Assembly: GCF_023715895.1 (NCBI RefSeq)
Contig: NZ_JAMBOO010000002.1
Coordinates: 434,001 to 498,000 of the forward strand
Direction of reading: 5' to 3'
Source of the DNA: Domibacillus indicus
Lineage (GTDB): Bacteria; Bacillota; Bacilli; Bacillales; Domibacillaceae
DNA: 64,000 bases
The notes beneath the pieces were generated by a model, which worked only from the letters and a program-made list of their open reading frames with translations, did no database searches and was not told where the DNA came from. The translations under genes and the position numbers were made by a program. How positions within the stretch are numbered: position 1 is the first letter of the stretch; each line of letters begins with the position of its first letter. Shown here piece by piece: positions 16,185 to 23,856 of this stretch.

Positions 16185-16223
16185 AAACCGCAAACCCTTA
16201 TACATCAAGGATTTACGGTTTTG
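16185..16223 (-). terminator. Element-borne terminator serving the tRNA-Val gene
   Basis: AAACCG-AAA-CCTT / AAGG-TTT-CGGTTT hairpin. The long T-run is on the minus strand, directly after the tRNA. Inside the element, so the element supplies the terminator of the restored tRNA gene, while the probable original one is now at 9581-9616. Confidence 0.65.
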
Positions 16224-16230
16224 AACATTG

Positions 16231-16280
16231 ATGATTCCTACTGGGTTCGAACCAGCGACCTCTACCCTGTCAAGGTAGCG
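16231..16280. repeat. Right attachment repeat (50 bp), within intact tRNA-Val
   Basis: Second copy of the 50-bp repeat. It restores the 3' part of the tRNA gene after integration. Confidence 0.9.
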
Positions 16281-16304
16281 CTCTCCCAGCTGAGCTAAGG
16301 AATC
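16232..16304 (-). tRNA. tRNA-Val (anticodon GAC)
   Basis: Complete cloverleaf: acceptor GATTCCT/AGGAATC, D stem GCTC/GAGC with GGGA loop, anticodon stem CTACC/GGTAG with loop TTGACAG (anticodon GAC, reads GUC/GUU), T stem GCTGG/CCAGT with TTCGAAC, discriminator A; CCA is not encoded. Integration target of the element to its left. Confidence 0.95.
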
Positions 16305-16443
16305 GTTTACTGACAATTTATATTTTATTCAATAAAGTCTTCCATGTCAACAAGTTTATGTATCTTTATTGATGTAAGTTTATGTTACTCCTCTTTTATG
16401 CATGTAGTATGCGGCTAATAGCCCCTATCAAGTCTTGATTACA

Positions 16444-16483
16444 AAAGCGGGCCCTTTTCCGTCAAACGGCAAGGGCCTGCTTT
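16444..16483 (-). terminator. Terminator of the UbiB-like gene
   Basis: AAGC-GGCCCTT / AAGGGCC-GCTT hairpin 4 bp from the stop codon at 16487. Confidence 0.75.
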
Positions 16484-16486
16484 CTT

Positions 16487-18208
16487 CTATTTAATCTTCC
16501 GCCACATAAGATACAACACGGTCATAAAGAGAACCGTCATTAAAAACGCTGTAATGAGCGCGATAATATACGTATTCGTTCCGGAAATCGGCGACTGGTT
16601 GCCCATGGAAACGAAAATGCCTGCCATAATAATGCTGAAAGCGAGCATAATCACGCTGAGGACAATGAGTGACGCCATCCGCTCAAGGCGCCTCATCAGA
16701 TTGTTATCGGCGGTTACATGCATTTTCAGCTTCGGCTGGCCGCCTTCCCATTCATTCAGCGTTTCATTTAAAATACTCGGCAGCTTGTTGGCGGCCATTT
16801 TAAACAAGCGTAAAAATGAACGGGATTCGCGTATCATTTCCTTCGGATGAATACGTCCAAACAGCACTTCTTTCGCCATATCGCGCACCATACCGGATAA
16901 GCTTGAGCCCGGATCAAGGGCAATGACGGTTTGTTCCACTTTCAGAAAAGCCTGTCCCACTTGAACAAAATCTTTTGGAATGGAAATGTGATGGCGTCCA
17001 GCAACAGCAAACAGCTCCTGCAGCATGGCGCCCATTTGTACCTCCGCAAGTTCAATGTCCATGTAGCCCGCCATCCAGCGGCTGATGTCACGCTGAAGCT
17101 GGCGCCTTTCGATCGGTTTTCGCGCACCAAGTTCGAGCACAAGCATCGACAGCGCTGCAGCATCGCGGTCAGCGAGGGCAAACAAGCAGTCTGATAACAG
17201 ATGCCTCATATCCTCTGACAGCCGGCCGGTGTTGCCGAAATCAATCAGTCCAAGACGGCCGTCGTGCAGAAGCAGCAGGTTGCCCGGGTGCGGGTCGGCA
17301 TGAAATACGCCATCGATAAATACCTGGCGCAGCACAGTTTCTGACAAAGCCCGTGCAAGCTCCTGCCGCCGCTCGACATCCATTTCTTTGATCACATTGC
17401 CCCGCAGTGATTTTCCGTTCACAAATTCCATTACCAGCATTCGCTCGGTCGTCCATTCCGAGAAAATACGCGGCACATAAATACGCTTGTCTTTCATCGA
17501 CTCCCGCATTCCCGCCGCCTCGGTGGCCTCGAGCCGGTAGTTCATTTCCCGGCCAAGGGCGGCCGCAAAATCATCAATAATCGCTTTTAAGCTGATCTGC
17601 CGCGCAAGCTCGGAGTTTCGCTCAGCGAGGCTGGCCAGCTGGCGCAAAATCGAAATGTCGTTTCGAATCATCGGTTCGATGCCCGGCCGGCGAATTTTGA
17701 TCGCAACCTCTGTTCCATCTTTTAAAGCAGCGCGGTGTACCTGTCCGATTGACGCGGCACCGAGCGGCATTTCTTCTATATACAACAGCCAGTCTTCAAT
17801 CGGCTGGCCCGCTTCTAACTCCACAATTTTGCGAATATCATCAAACGGCATCGCCGGTGCACTGTTTTGCAGCTTGGCAAGCGGCTCTGTCCAGGATGGG
17901 GGCAGCAGGTCGGTTCGCGTGGATAAAAACTGCCCGAGCTTCATAAAAGTCGGACCCAGATCTTCAAGCGCCCGCCGCAGCTCTTCGCCTTTTACATTTT
18001 GCTCTTTGGCGGCCCAGCGTGTGAACGGAATTTTTTCCGCCAGCCCAAGATCTTTTATGTATCCGGCAAAGCCGTGCCTCGCAAAAACTGCCACGATTTC
18101 TGGAGCGCGCCGGAGCGTCCCGATTTTCACCACATTGTCACCTTCTTCGTTTCCATTATTTTGTTCATCATACCATACTCGCTGCTGCCTCTGCTTGAAA
18201 AAGAACAT
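16487..18208 (-). CDS. ABC1/UbiB-family atypical kinase (AarF-like, 573 aa)
   Basis: Family hallmarks: KLGQ (residues 90-93), Ala/Ser-rich nucleotide loop ASIGQVH (152-158), lysine in VAIKIRRPG (K171), catalytic loop HADPHPGN (303-310) and DFGN (323-326), then two C-terminal membrane helices (~513-535 and ~545-567). UbiB proteins bind ATP at the membrane and support quinone-lipid metabolism or extraction; Bacillus makes menaquinone, so the exact role is unclear. The start at 18208 follows AAGGGA; a GTG pair at 18133/18130 after AAGGTG is an alternative and would match the usual N-terminus better. Confidence 0.88.
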   Translation of the reverse strand: MFFFKQRQQRVWYDEQNNGNEEGDNVVKIGTLRRAPEIVAVFARHGFAGYIKDLGLAEKIPFTRWAAKEQNVKGEELRRALEDLGPTFMKLGQFLSTRTDLLPPSWTEPLAKLQNSAPAMPFDDIRKIVELEAGQPIEDWLLYIEEMPLGAASIGQVHRAALKDGTEVAIKIRRPGIEPMIRNDISILRQLASLAERNSELARQISLKAIIDDFAAALGREMNYRLEATEAAGMRESMKDKRIYVPRIFSEWTTERMLVMEFVNGKSLRGNVIKEMDVERRQELARALSETVLRQVFIDGVFHADPHPGNLLLLHDGRLGLIDFGNTGRLSEDMRHLLSDCLFALADRDAAALSMLVLELGARKPIERRQLQRDISRWMAGYMDIELAEVQMGAMLQELFAVAGRHHISIPKDFVQVGQAFLKVEQTVIALDPGSSLSGMVRDMAKEVLFGRIHPKEMIRESRSFLRLFKMAANKLPSILNETLNEWEGGQPKLKMHVTADNNLMRRLERMASLIVLSVIMLAFSIIMAGIFVSMGNQSPISGTNTYIIALITAFLMTVLFMTVLYLMWRKIK

Positions 18209-18267
18209 TCATTCCCTTTTGATCGTGGTACAATAAGCTGACTGCATTTTTCACAGGAGGTTTTAAC

Positions 18268-18981
18268 ATGAAACGCGGAACCATTCAGGATCACCTTATT
18301 CATTCAGCCGAATTAGGAGAAGACGTTTCTTTTTTGGTATACGTGCCGGCAGACTTTTCACCGATGTTTTCGTATACCTTTTTAATCTGCCAGGACGGCA
18401 AAGACTACTTTCAGCTTGGACGGCTTCCGCGCCTGGCCGATGAACTGCTCGAAGCGGAAGAGATAGAACCGTTGATTATAGTCGGCATTCCCTATCTTAA
18501 CAAGCACGACCGGCGCGAAAAGTATCATCCGGACGGCGTGCAGCAAGCCGCATACATACGCTTTCTCGCCAATGAACTTGTTCCTTATTTGGACGAGCAG
18601 TTTCCGGGGCATGGCAACCGTTTTGGCCGTGCGCTCGCGGGCGATTCCCTTGCTGGTACCGTTTCCTTTATGGCGGCGTTAAAATATCCAGATTTATTCG
18701 GGCGCGTCCTGATGCATTCGCCTTTTGTGGACAGCACGGTAATGAATCTAGCCGAGTCAGCAGAAACCCTTCCTTCTCTTTATCATGTGATCGGCACTGA
18801 AGAAACAGATGTGCTGATGACAAACGGCGAACGGGCGGATTTTCTGACGCCGAACCGGGCGCTTTCTTCGCTCCTATCCGGCAAAAGAACCGACTATTTT
18901 TATGAGGAGTTTGCCGGTAATCACACATGGACTTACTGGCAAAAAGACATGAAACGCGCGCTTTTAAAAATGTTTGAATGA
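18268..18981 (+). CDS. yjcH: Alpha/beta-hydrolase esterase, YjcH type (237 aa)
   Basis: Esterase-D/enterochelin-esterase-like fold: oxyanion side IICQDGKDY, nucleophile elbow LAGDSLAGT (Ser127), C-terminal catalytic His in GNHTW (His219), acidic residue probably in the HVIGTEETD region (~185-193). Start ATG after AGGAGG. It precedes yjcG and yjcF, the same neighbours as in B. subtilis though in a local operon here; the physiological substrate is unknown. Confidence 0.85.
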   Translation: MKRGTIQDHLIHSAELGEDVSFLVYVPADFSPMFSYTFLICQDGKDYFQLGRLPRLADELLEAEEIEPLIIVGIPYLNKHDRREKYHPDGVQQAAYIRFLANELVPYLDEQFPGHGNRFGRALAGDSLAGTVSFMAALKYPDLFGRVLMHSPFVDSTVMNLAESAETLPSLYHVIGTEETDVLMTNGERADFLTPNRALSSLLSGKRTDYFYEEFAGNHTWTYWQKDMKRALLKMFE

Positions 18982-19060
18982 GGCCTGCCTCCCATTCTGC
19001 ATTTTTGAAAACGTTTGGTATACTAATAGATGAAAGGTTATTTTAAAGGAGTGAATGAAC

Positions 19061-19576
19061 ATGAAATACGGTGTTGTCATTTTTCCATCAAAATCTTTGC
19101 AGGATAAAGTAAACGGTTACCGGAAACGGTACGATCCGCATTATGCGCTCGTGGCGCCTCATATTACGCTAAAAAGCCCATTTGACGCAGATGAACAGGA
19201 TATAAGCAAGATTGCAGAGCAGCTGCGCCGTGTTGCTTCGCTTCATCAGCCGTTTTCGTATCACGTCAGCAAAGTTAAATCGTTCGAACCGGTAAATAAC
19301 GTGATTTATTTTAAAGTGGATCCGAACGATACACTCACTTCTTTATATGAAATGCTCCATACGGAGGAATTTCCGGGTGAAGAGCCGTATAGATTTGTTC
19401 CCCACATTACAATCGGCCAGAAGCTGTCCAATGATGAACATTCTGATGTATACGGAGCCCTGCAGATGGAATCGATTGATTTAACGGAAAAAGCAGACCG
19501 TTTTCATTTGCTGTATCAGCTTGAGAATGGCTCATGGACAGTTTATGAAACATTTTTACTTGGGAAGGATGCATAA
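19061..19576 (+). CDS. yjcG: 2H phosphoesterase-superfamily protein, YjcG (171 aa)
   Basis: Two HxT motifs, PHITLKSPF (His34) and PHITIGQ (His115), define the 2H (RNA ligase/cyclic phosphodiesterase) superfamily. Such proteins hydrolyse or form 2',3'-cyclic or 2'-5' phosphodiester bonds; the YjcG substrate is not established. Of two close ATGs, the second (19061) is 9 nt from AAAGGAG; the first is too close. It is followed after 3 bp by yjcF. Confidence 0.85.
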   Translation: MKYGVVIFPSKSLQDKVNGYRKRYDPHYALVAPHITLKSPFDADEQDISKIAEQLRRVASLHQPFSYHVSKVKSFEPVNNVIYFKVDPNDTLTSLYEMLHTEEFPGEEPYRFVPHITIGQKLSNDEHSDVYGALQMESIDLTEKADRFHLLYQLENGSWTVYETFLLGKDA

Positions 19577-19579
19577 AAC

Positions 19580-20008
19580 GTGAATGTTGTAAAAACAACA
19601 GATCTTGATCAGCGGGAAGATGCGTATTCTGTACGCACAACCGTTTTCGTAGGAGAACAAAATGTTCCGCCTGCACTTGAAATTGATGAATTAGAAGATG
19701 AAGCCGTTCATTTTATTTTGTATGATGAAGAGCAAAAGCCGTGCGGCGCCGGCCGGTTTCGTACTGTCGGAGAATTTGGAAAAGTGGAACGGATTTGTGT
19801 ACTCAAAGAAGCAAGAGGGCGCGGCGCCGGCAATCTGATTATGGAAGCGATTGAGCAGCATGCTCAATCGGTAGCCGGCCTGACAGCGCTTAAGCTTGAC
19901 GCACAGCTTCACGCTATTCCCTTTTACGAAAAGCGCGGCTATACAGTCGTATCTGGCGAGTTTTTAGATGCAGGCATTTTGCATAAAACGATGACAAAAT
20001 CGCTATAA
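19580..20008 (+). CDS. yjcF: GNAT-family N-acetyltransferase, YjcF (142 aa)
   Basis: Compact GNAT domain with the acetyl-CoA binding signature VLKEARGRGAGNLIMEAIEQHA (quoted in part: RGRGAGNLIM at ~76-85) and a C-terminal FYEKRGY motif. Typical ElaA/YjcF-like length. GTG start three bases after the yjcG stop with GGAAGGAT upstream, so it is co-translated. The acceptor substrate is unknown. Confidence 0.88.
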   Translation: MNVVKTTDLDQREDAYSVRTTVFVGEQNVPPALEIDELEDEAVHFILYDEEQKPCGAGRFRTVGEFGKVERICVLKEARGRGAGNLIMEAIEQHAQSVAGLTALKLDAQLHAIPFYEKRGYTVVSGEFLDAGILHKTMTKSL

Positions 20009-20013
20009 CCATA

Positions 20014-20051
20014 AAAAAAGCGTGTTCTCGATGCAGAGAGTACGCTTTTTT
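20014..20051 (+). terminator. Terminator of yjcHGF
   Basis: AAAAAAGCGT-CTC / GAG-ACGCTTTTTT hairpin 5 bp after the yjcF stop. Confidence 0.8.
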
Positions 20052-20076
20052 GTGCGCTTATGTAAACGCTGCTGCA

Positions 20077-20337
20077 TTATGCAAGACGGTCAATTTCAAT
20101 ACCTCTTCCACTGATCTGCGCCATATGTACACGAAATGCTTCATGCTCGCTTTGCCGTTTTCTTCTTATTTCTTCCGTGCTTAACTGGACCTGTGGCTCT
20201 GTGCGGTCTTGCAGCACTTTTTCAAACGTTACTTTTGAAGTCGGATCAATCGGTGTATACCCAGCGGTTGCTTCGTTTAAAACCCGTTCTCTGTAATCAT
20301 TGTATTGGAATTGTGGAATTGGAAGAATGTAGCCCAT
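20077..20337 (-). CDS. Small hypothetical protein (86 aa)
   Basis: Not recognised. Pro/Tyr-containing N-terminus (MGYILPIPQFQYNDYRERV), then a polar, probably helical stretch with STEEIRRKRQSEHEAFRVHM. Start at 20337 is set by AAAGGAG 7 nt upstream. It lies within the sporulation gene neighbourhood, but nothing in it shows a spore role. Confidence 0.65.
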   Translation of the reverse strand: MGYILPIPQFQYNDYRERVLNEATAGYTPIDPTSKVTFEKVLQDRTEPQVQLSTEEIRRKRQSEHEAFRVHMAQISGRGIEIDRLA

Positions 20338-20456
20338 GTTATTCGCTCCTTTCAATAAAATATTCATTAATCTCCATGTATATTCACTTTTTCCTCATTT
20401 ATTCCTTACGCAAACGCTTTAATTGAGAAACAGATCGTTTGACCTGTATAAATAGG

Positions 20457-20488
20457 AAAAAGAGCAGCGTTTTTGCTGCTCTCTTTCT
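20457..20488 (-). terminator. Terminator after spoVIF
   Basis: AGAGCAGC / GCTGCTCT hairpin with T-run on the minus strand, 5 bp from the spoVIF stop. Confidence 0.75.
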
Positions 20489-20492
20489 AGGC

Positions 20493-20741
20493 TCATTTGA
20501 TCATCTTTGTGATCGTATTCATATCGAGCTTTTTGCCGTCTTTTAAGATCGTGCGGACGATTTCATCTTCGACCTGCTTCGGTACTTTTTTTCCGGCAAG
20601 CGCGGCTGTTTGCGCGACAACCGCACGGATTGTCCGTTCATCTTTGAAATCAGCATATTGAAGAGAGTCGACGAGTGCAAATACATCGCTCATACGCACG
20701 CCGGTCTTTTTTTCAATATTGCCGAAAAATTTATCGTTCAT
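20493..20741 (-). CDS. spoVIF: Stage VI sporulation protein F (SpoVIF, 82 aa)
   Basis: Recognised by FFGNIEKKTGVRMSDVFALVDSL near the N-terminus (quoted in part) and ILKDGKKLDMNTITKMI at the end; length close to the B. subtilis protein. In B. subtilis it is a sigma-K/GerE-linked factor needed for coat protein expression and spore resistance. RBS GGAGGAG. It follows yjcZ by 23 bp and is likely co-transcribed. Confidence 0.88.
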   Translation of the reverse strand: MNDKFFGNIEKKTGVRMSDVFALVDSLQYADFKDERTIRAVVAQTAALAGKKVPKQVEDEIVRTILKDGKKLDMNTITKMIK

Positions 20742-20764
20742 TGTCCGCTCCTCCTTCTAATGCA

Positions 20765-20878
20765 TCAATAAAAGCTCGCACCGACGATGATGAGCAAAAT
20801 GAACAGAACAACAATCAATACAAATGTGCTTGAGCCGCCGTAACCGCCACCGTAACCGCCGCATCCATACATTGCCAT
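20765..20878 (-). CDS. yjcZ: Sporulation protein YjcZ family (37 aa)
   Basis: Glycine/tyrosine-rich N-terminus (MAMYGCGGYGGGYGGSS) plus one membrane helix (STFVLIVVLFILLIIVGASF), the standard YjcZ/YczN-type tiny membrane protein of spore formers. Start at 20878 follows AAAGGGGGAG. Paired with spoVIF as in B. subtilis. Confidence 0.88.
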   Translation of the reverse strand: MAMYGCGGYGGGYGGSSTFVLIVVLFILLIIVGASFY

Positions 20879-20946
20879 ATATTTCTCCCCCTTTCGCTGT
20901 TCTCTCCTTATCATATGAGAGAGATGCAAAAAGGGATGGGCCCTGT

Positions 20947-21303
20947 TCACCCTTTTGGTTTAAAAAAGAGGGCACCGATAAATCCAAACACGATCGCAGC
21001 AGAAATACCTGAGCTTGTCACTTCAAACATGCCGGTCAGCACGCCGACCACTCCATGGAGCTTCGCTTCCTGCATCGCACCTTCTACAAGTGAGTTGCCA
21101 AAGCTTGTAATCGGCATTGTTGCACCGGCGCCGGCAAAACCTACAAGCGGTTCATAAAGATCAAAGCCTGCAAGCAGTGCTCCGACTGAAACGAGAATCG
21201 ACAACGTATGACCTGGTGTCAACTTTCCAAGGTCCATCATAAGCTGACCAATGACACAAATAAGCCCGCCGACGACAAATGCCCAAAAAAACATTGCGAT
21301 CAT
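20947..21303 (-). CDS. spoVAE: Stage V sporulation protein AE (SpoVAEb-type, 118 aa)
   Basis: Polytopic inner-membrane protein of the SpoVA dipicolinic-acid channel; recognisable stretches GQLMMDLGKLTPGHTLSILV and FAGAGATMPITSFGNSL. Normal length. It stands without spoVAC or spoVAD next to it, so it is probably an extra copy apart from a main spoVA operon elsewhere. A lipoprotein gene lies 16 bp upstream on the same strand, so the two are likely one forespore-expressed unit. Confidence 0.88.
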   Translation of the reverse strand: MIAMFFWAFVVGGLICVIGQLMMDLGKLTPGHTLSILVSVGALLAGFDLYEPLVGFAGAGATMPITSFGNSLVEGAMQEAKLHGVVGVLTGMFEVTSSGISAAIVFGFIGALFFKPKG

Positions 21304-21319
21304 CTTCTTCTTCCTTTCT

Positions 21320-21769
21320 CTACGCCATTTCTTTTTTCAATTTAATAATTTCCGCCAGGCGTTTGTCCGCTTCTTTTTCTGTAAAATGTCCCGCTTCCAT
21401 ATCTTCTTTTAAACGAACTGCTTCAAGAAAAATTTTATAATCGCTTGACACAACAATTTCTACTTTTTCTTTTTCTGCCGTTTTTTTCATGCGTTCAGCC
21501 AGGTTTTTTTCGATTTGCTTCATCCGAAACCGCTCCAGATGGCGCACTTTGTAAGCTACAAGCAGCTGCTTCGTGCCTTTTACAACGGCTGTATCGTAAA
21601 TTTCATCAAAAGAATCTGCTTCCTTTTTTATTTCCGCTGCCAGCTGATCATCATGGCCGTCCAGCTGAACAGCATCGGGATCTGCTTTTTCAATCATCGC
21701 CGTCCCGTCGTGCTCGGGTCCGCATCCTGCCAGCAAAAGAACTAAAAAAATGCACGCTGTTTTTTTCAT
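21320..21769 (-). CDS. Sporulation lipoprotein, YhcN/YlaJ family (149 aa)
   Basis: Signal peptide with lipobox LLLAGC (Cys about residue 16), then a YhcN/YlaJ-type domain with the VAYKVRHLERFRMKQIEKNL signature. Family members are forespore-made inner-membrane lipoproteins linked to germination. Start at 21769 follows GGAGGTGC. It is directly upstream of spoVAE, a natural partner. Confidence 0.82.
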   Translation of the reverse strand: MKKTACIFLVLLLAGCGPEHDGTAMIEKADPDAVQLDGHDDQLAAEIKKEADSFDEIYDTAVVKGTKQLLVAYKVRHLERFRMKQIEKNLAERMKKTAEKEKVEIVVSSDYKIFLEAVRLKEDMEAGHFTEKEADKRLAEIIKLKKEMA

Positions 21770-21860
21770 ACCCGCACCTCCGTTTTCGATCAGTATGTGC
21801 GAAACAAAAAAAAAAATTCCATTCAACACGGCATTTGTCCATGCCTTTTTGAATGAAATT

Positions 21861-21869
21861 CATACTGTA
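21861..21869 (+). promoter_or_regulatory. Sigma-K-like -10 element
   Basis: CATACTGTA matches the sigma-K -10 consensus CATAnnnTA, 32 bp upstream of the coat gene start. Fits mother-cell expression late in sporulation. The -35 AC dinucleotide is only loosely identifiable. Confidence 0.6.
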
Positions 21870-21901
21870 ATAATGTACCGATATTAAAGGAGGAATGCAC
21901 A

Positions 21902-22405
21902 ATGGGATGCCACAAGCATCGCGATGATGACAAGTTTGAGAGCTGTGTATGCGAAGTTGTCCGCGCGATCCGTGATATTCAAGACGCACGAGAAGATGAA
22001 GAGTGCCGTGATTGCAAAGACTGCTTCGCTGAGCCGCTGGGCGACCTGGATGGACCGCGCCGCCGCAATGCAGATACACGTGTGTTTACGCTGACAACAA
22101 AAAAAGGAAAGCCGTTTTTTGCTTTCTTTAGTCCAGATGAAGCTGATGATTGTGACGCCGGCTGTGTATCCATCTTCTTCCGTGTAGAAGATGTATTTGA
22201 CAGCTGCTGTGCGCGCCTGCGGGTACTTATGCCGCTTGATGATGATCATGAGCCGGTTAACCTTGCATGCGACGAAGGCATCAGCTTAAAGCAGGTGTGC
22301 AAAGTCGAAAATTTTGACAAAACACGAAGCTGCGTAACGGTCGATCTAAATGAATTTATTGCGGTTCAGTGCATCAAAGACGTTGATCTTGATATCTGCC
22401 GTTAA
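21902..22405 (+). CDS. Spore coat protein, CotY/CotZ family (167 aa)
   Basis: Cys-rich protein (about 13 Cys, including SCVCEVV, CRDCKDC and DSCC pairs) with the family's FFAFFSP-like core (GKPFFAFFSPDEADDC) and C-terminal CVTVDLNEFIAVQC. CotY/CotZ form disulphide-linked hexagonal arrays in the spore crust or exosporium. Only one family member is present where B. subtilis has both cotZ and cotY. RBS AAAGGAGG; sigma-K-like -10 upstream; terminator downstream. Divergence between Y and Z cannot be resolved by eye. Confidence 0.88.
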   Translation: MGCHKHRDDDKFESCVCEVVRAIRDIQDAREDEECRDCKDCFAEPLGDLDGPRRRNADTRVFTLTTKKGKPFFAFFSPDEADDCDAGCVSIFFRVEDVFDSCCARLRVLMPLDDDHEPVNLACDEGISLKQVCKVENFDKTRSCVTVDLNEFIAVQCIKDVDLDICR

Positions 22406-22410
22406 AATCT

Positions 22411-22440
22411 ACCGCCTCCACTAACGGGGCGGCTTTTTTT
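22411..22440. terminator. Terminator between coat genes
   Basis: CCGCC / GGCGG hairpin with T7 on the plus strand, between convergent coat genes. Confidence 0.7.
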
Positions 22441-22846
22441 ATGTTCCAGCGAGACGGATATACACAATGTCAGCAATGGGAACCTGCACCGGTGTATGGC
22501 TTTCTTCATCAAGTATCCATACGTACGTTTCATCAAATGATTGAATAACCCCCCGAACCGCAGGACCGCTCCACTCAAAGCGGCACGGAACCGGAATGCG
22601 CCGCTCAGCAAGGTAAACGACTTTTTCTGTTATACTCATTTCCCGAAATGGTTTTAAGCGGCCGTCGCCTGACTTTTCTTCTTTTTTTTGGACCGGCGGC
22701 GTCAATTGCTTTTCCTCAGCCTCTTGTTTCACCTCTTCGATAATTTCTCCCTCTGATTCTGCTTTAGCAATTTTCTGCATTACGGGCTGAATAGGCGTCA
22801 AATGAGGCTGACCAATATAAAGCAAGGGACCAGGTGTTTTTTTCAT
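22439..22846 (-). CDS. cotO: Spore coat protein CotO (135 aa)
   Basis: N-terminus KKTPGPLLYIGQPHL, a Glu/Lys-rich low-complexity middle (~28-62), and the conserved C-terminal domain (KPFREMSITEKVVYLA..., ending with VPIADIVYIRL). Shorter than B. subtilis CotO mainly in the linker. CotO is a morphogenetic coat protein that works with CotE-dependent outer coat or exosporium assembly. Start 22846 lies 9 nt from GGAGG. A sigma-K-like CATATACTG lies about 30 bp upstream. fabI next door matches the B. subtilis order. Confidence 0.8.
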   Translation of the reverse strand: MKKTPGPLLYIGQPHLTPIQPVMQKIAKAESEGEIIEEVKQEAEEKQLTPPVQKKEEKSGDGRLKPFREMSITEKVVYLAERRIPVPCRFEWSGPAVRGVIQSFDETYVWILDEESHTPVQVPIADIVYIRLAGT

Positions 22847-22883
22847 ATGCACACACCTCCGCTTTTTTGTCCAGTATATGCAG

Positions 22884-22913
22884 AAAAACCGCCCAATATG
22901 GACGGTTTTTTTA
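22884..22913 (-). terminator. Terminator of fabI
   Basis: AAACCG-CC / GG-CGGTTT hairpin with a T-run on the minus strand, directly after the fabI stop. Confidence 0.75.
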
Positions 22914-22914
22914 T

Positions 22915-23694
22915 TTAATTGCCTGTAATGTGGTAGCCGGAATCCACATGAATGTTTTCACCGGTGATACCACGGGACATGTCGCTGAACAAGAAAACAG
23001 CTGTATCGCCTACTTCTTCCTGTGTTGTTGTCCGGCGAAGCGGTGCTCGTTCTTCAATTTGAGTCAGCATCTCATTAAAATCACTAATGCCTTTTGCAGC
23101 CAGTGTACGAATTGGTCCGGCAGAAATCGAGTTCACACGAATGCCGTCTTTGCCAAGATCAGCAGCCAAATAACGCACGCTTGCATCAAGGGACGCTTTT
23201 GCGACACCCATCACGTTGTAGTTTGTAATTACGCGCTCACCGCCGAGGTACGTCAGTGTCACAATGCTGCCGCCTTCTGTCATAAGAGGCTTCGCATATT
23301 TTGCTACCGCTGTCAGCGAGTAAGCACTGATGTTGTGGGCAAGCATAAAGCCATCACGGGATGTATCGACAAAATCGCCGTCTAAGTCTTCTTTGTTGGC
23401 AAACGCGATACAATGAGCAAGGCCGTGGATGACGCCTTCTTTTTCTTTAATGGCACGGAAGCATTCTTCAATCGCGGAATCATCTGTTACATCACATGGT
23501 AAAATGAACGGATCCTTTTGATTTTCAAGTGTTGCCGCCAGGTCACGAACGTTTTTTTCTAAACGATCGCCTGCATAAGTAAAAACAAGACGTGCTCCTG
23601 CTGCGTCCAGAGAGCGGGCAATTCCCCATGCAATGCTGCGCTTGTTGGCAACACCCATTACGACAAACGTTTTTCCTTCAAGTGAAAATAGCAT
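22915..23694 (-). CDS. fabI: Enoyl-[acyl-carrier-protein] reductase (FabI, 259 aa)
   Basis: Short-chain dehydrogenase fold with the FabI-specific dinucleotide motif GVANKRSIAWGIA (14-26) and catalytic Tyr149/Tyr159-x6-Lys166 in TYLGGERVITNYNVMGVAK. Reduces trans-2-enoyl-ACP in the last step of each fatty-acid elongation round; target of triclosan. Start 23694 lies 9 nt after GGAGG. A FapR operator 30-45 bp upstream predicts repression relieved by malonyl-CoA. Adjacent to cotO as in B. subtilis; the tenA-thi genes normally between it and prpE are missing here. Confidence 0.96.
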   Translation of the reverse strand: MLFSLEGKTFVVMGVANKRSIAWGIARSLDAAGARLVFTYAGDRLEKNVRDLAATLENQKDPFILPCDVTDDSAIEECFRAIKEKEGVIHGLAHCIAFANKEDLDGDFVDTSRDGFMLAHNISAYSLTAVAKYAKPLMTEGGSIVTLTYLGGERVITNYNVMGVAKASLDASVRYLAADLGKDGIRVNSISAGPIRTLAAKGISDFNEMLTQIEERAPLRRTTTQEEVGDTAVFLFSDMSRGITGENIHVDSGYHITGN

Positions 23695-23721
23695 AAATCC
23701 GTTCCTCCATTTATACAAGTT

Positions 23722-23740
23722 ATTAGTACCTAGTGTTAAT
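23722..23740. promoter_or_regulatory. FapR operator of fabI
   Basis: ATTAGTACCTAGTGTTAAT fits the FapR consensus (TTAGTACCtrGTnnTAA) almost fully. Positioned at the probable fabI promoter. A second FapR box precedes fabHA (46361). Confidence 0.85.
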
Positions 23741-23856
23741 CTTATCATGATTGCCAAAAAAATCAACGAATATCAAGCCAGCTTTGCTCGGCTTTTAAAT
23801 TTTCTCCAAACGGATTATACTAGTGCAGTAGACAAAAATGAATGGGGAGCGATTGA

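Larger units (their letters stand above)
9624..16280. mobile_element. Integrative element in tRNA-Val(GAC), about 6.65 kb
   Basis: Bounded by identical 50-bp direct repeats (9624-9673 and 16231-16280) that are the 3' part of tRNA-Val. Contents from right to left: tyrosine integrase next to the tRNA, a 0.8-kb non-coding region with strong secondary structure, an orphan 356-aa protein, a 0.5-kb non-coding region, and a three-gene operon. Base composition is visibly more AT-rich than the flanks. Paired GTGACCAA sites at both ends look like integrase arm sites. No capsid, portal, terminase or conjugation genes, so it is either a satellite/mobilizable island or a reduced relic. The 5' part of the tRNA lies outside on the right, so the element sits downstream of an intact tRNA. 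Confidence 0.9.
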
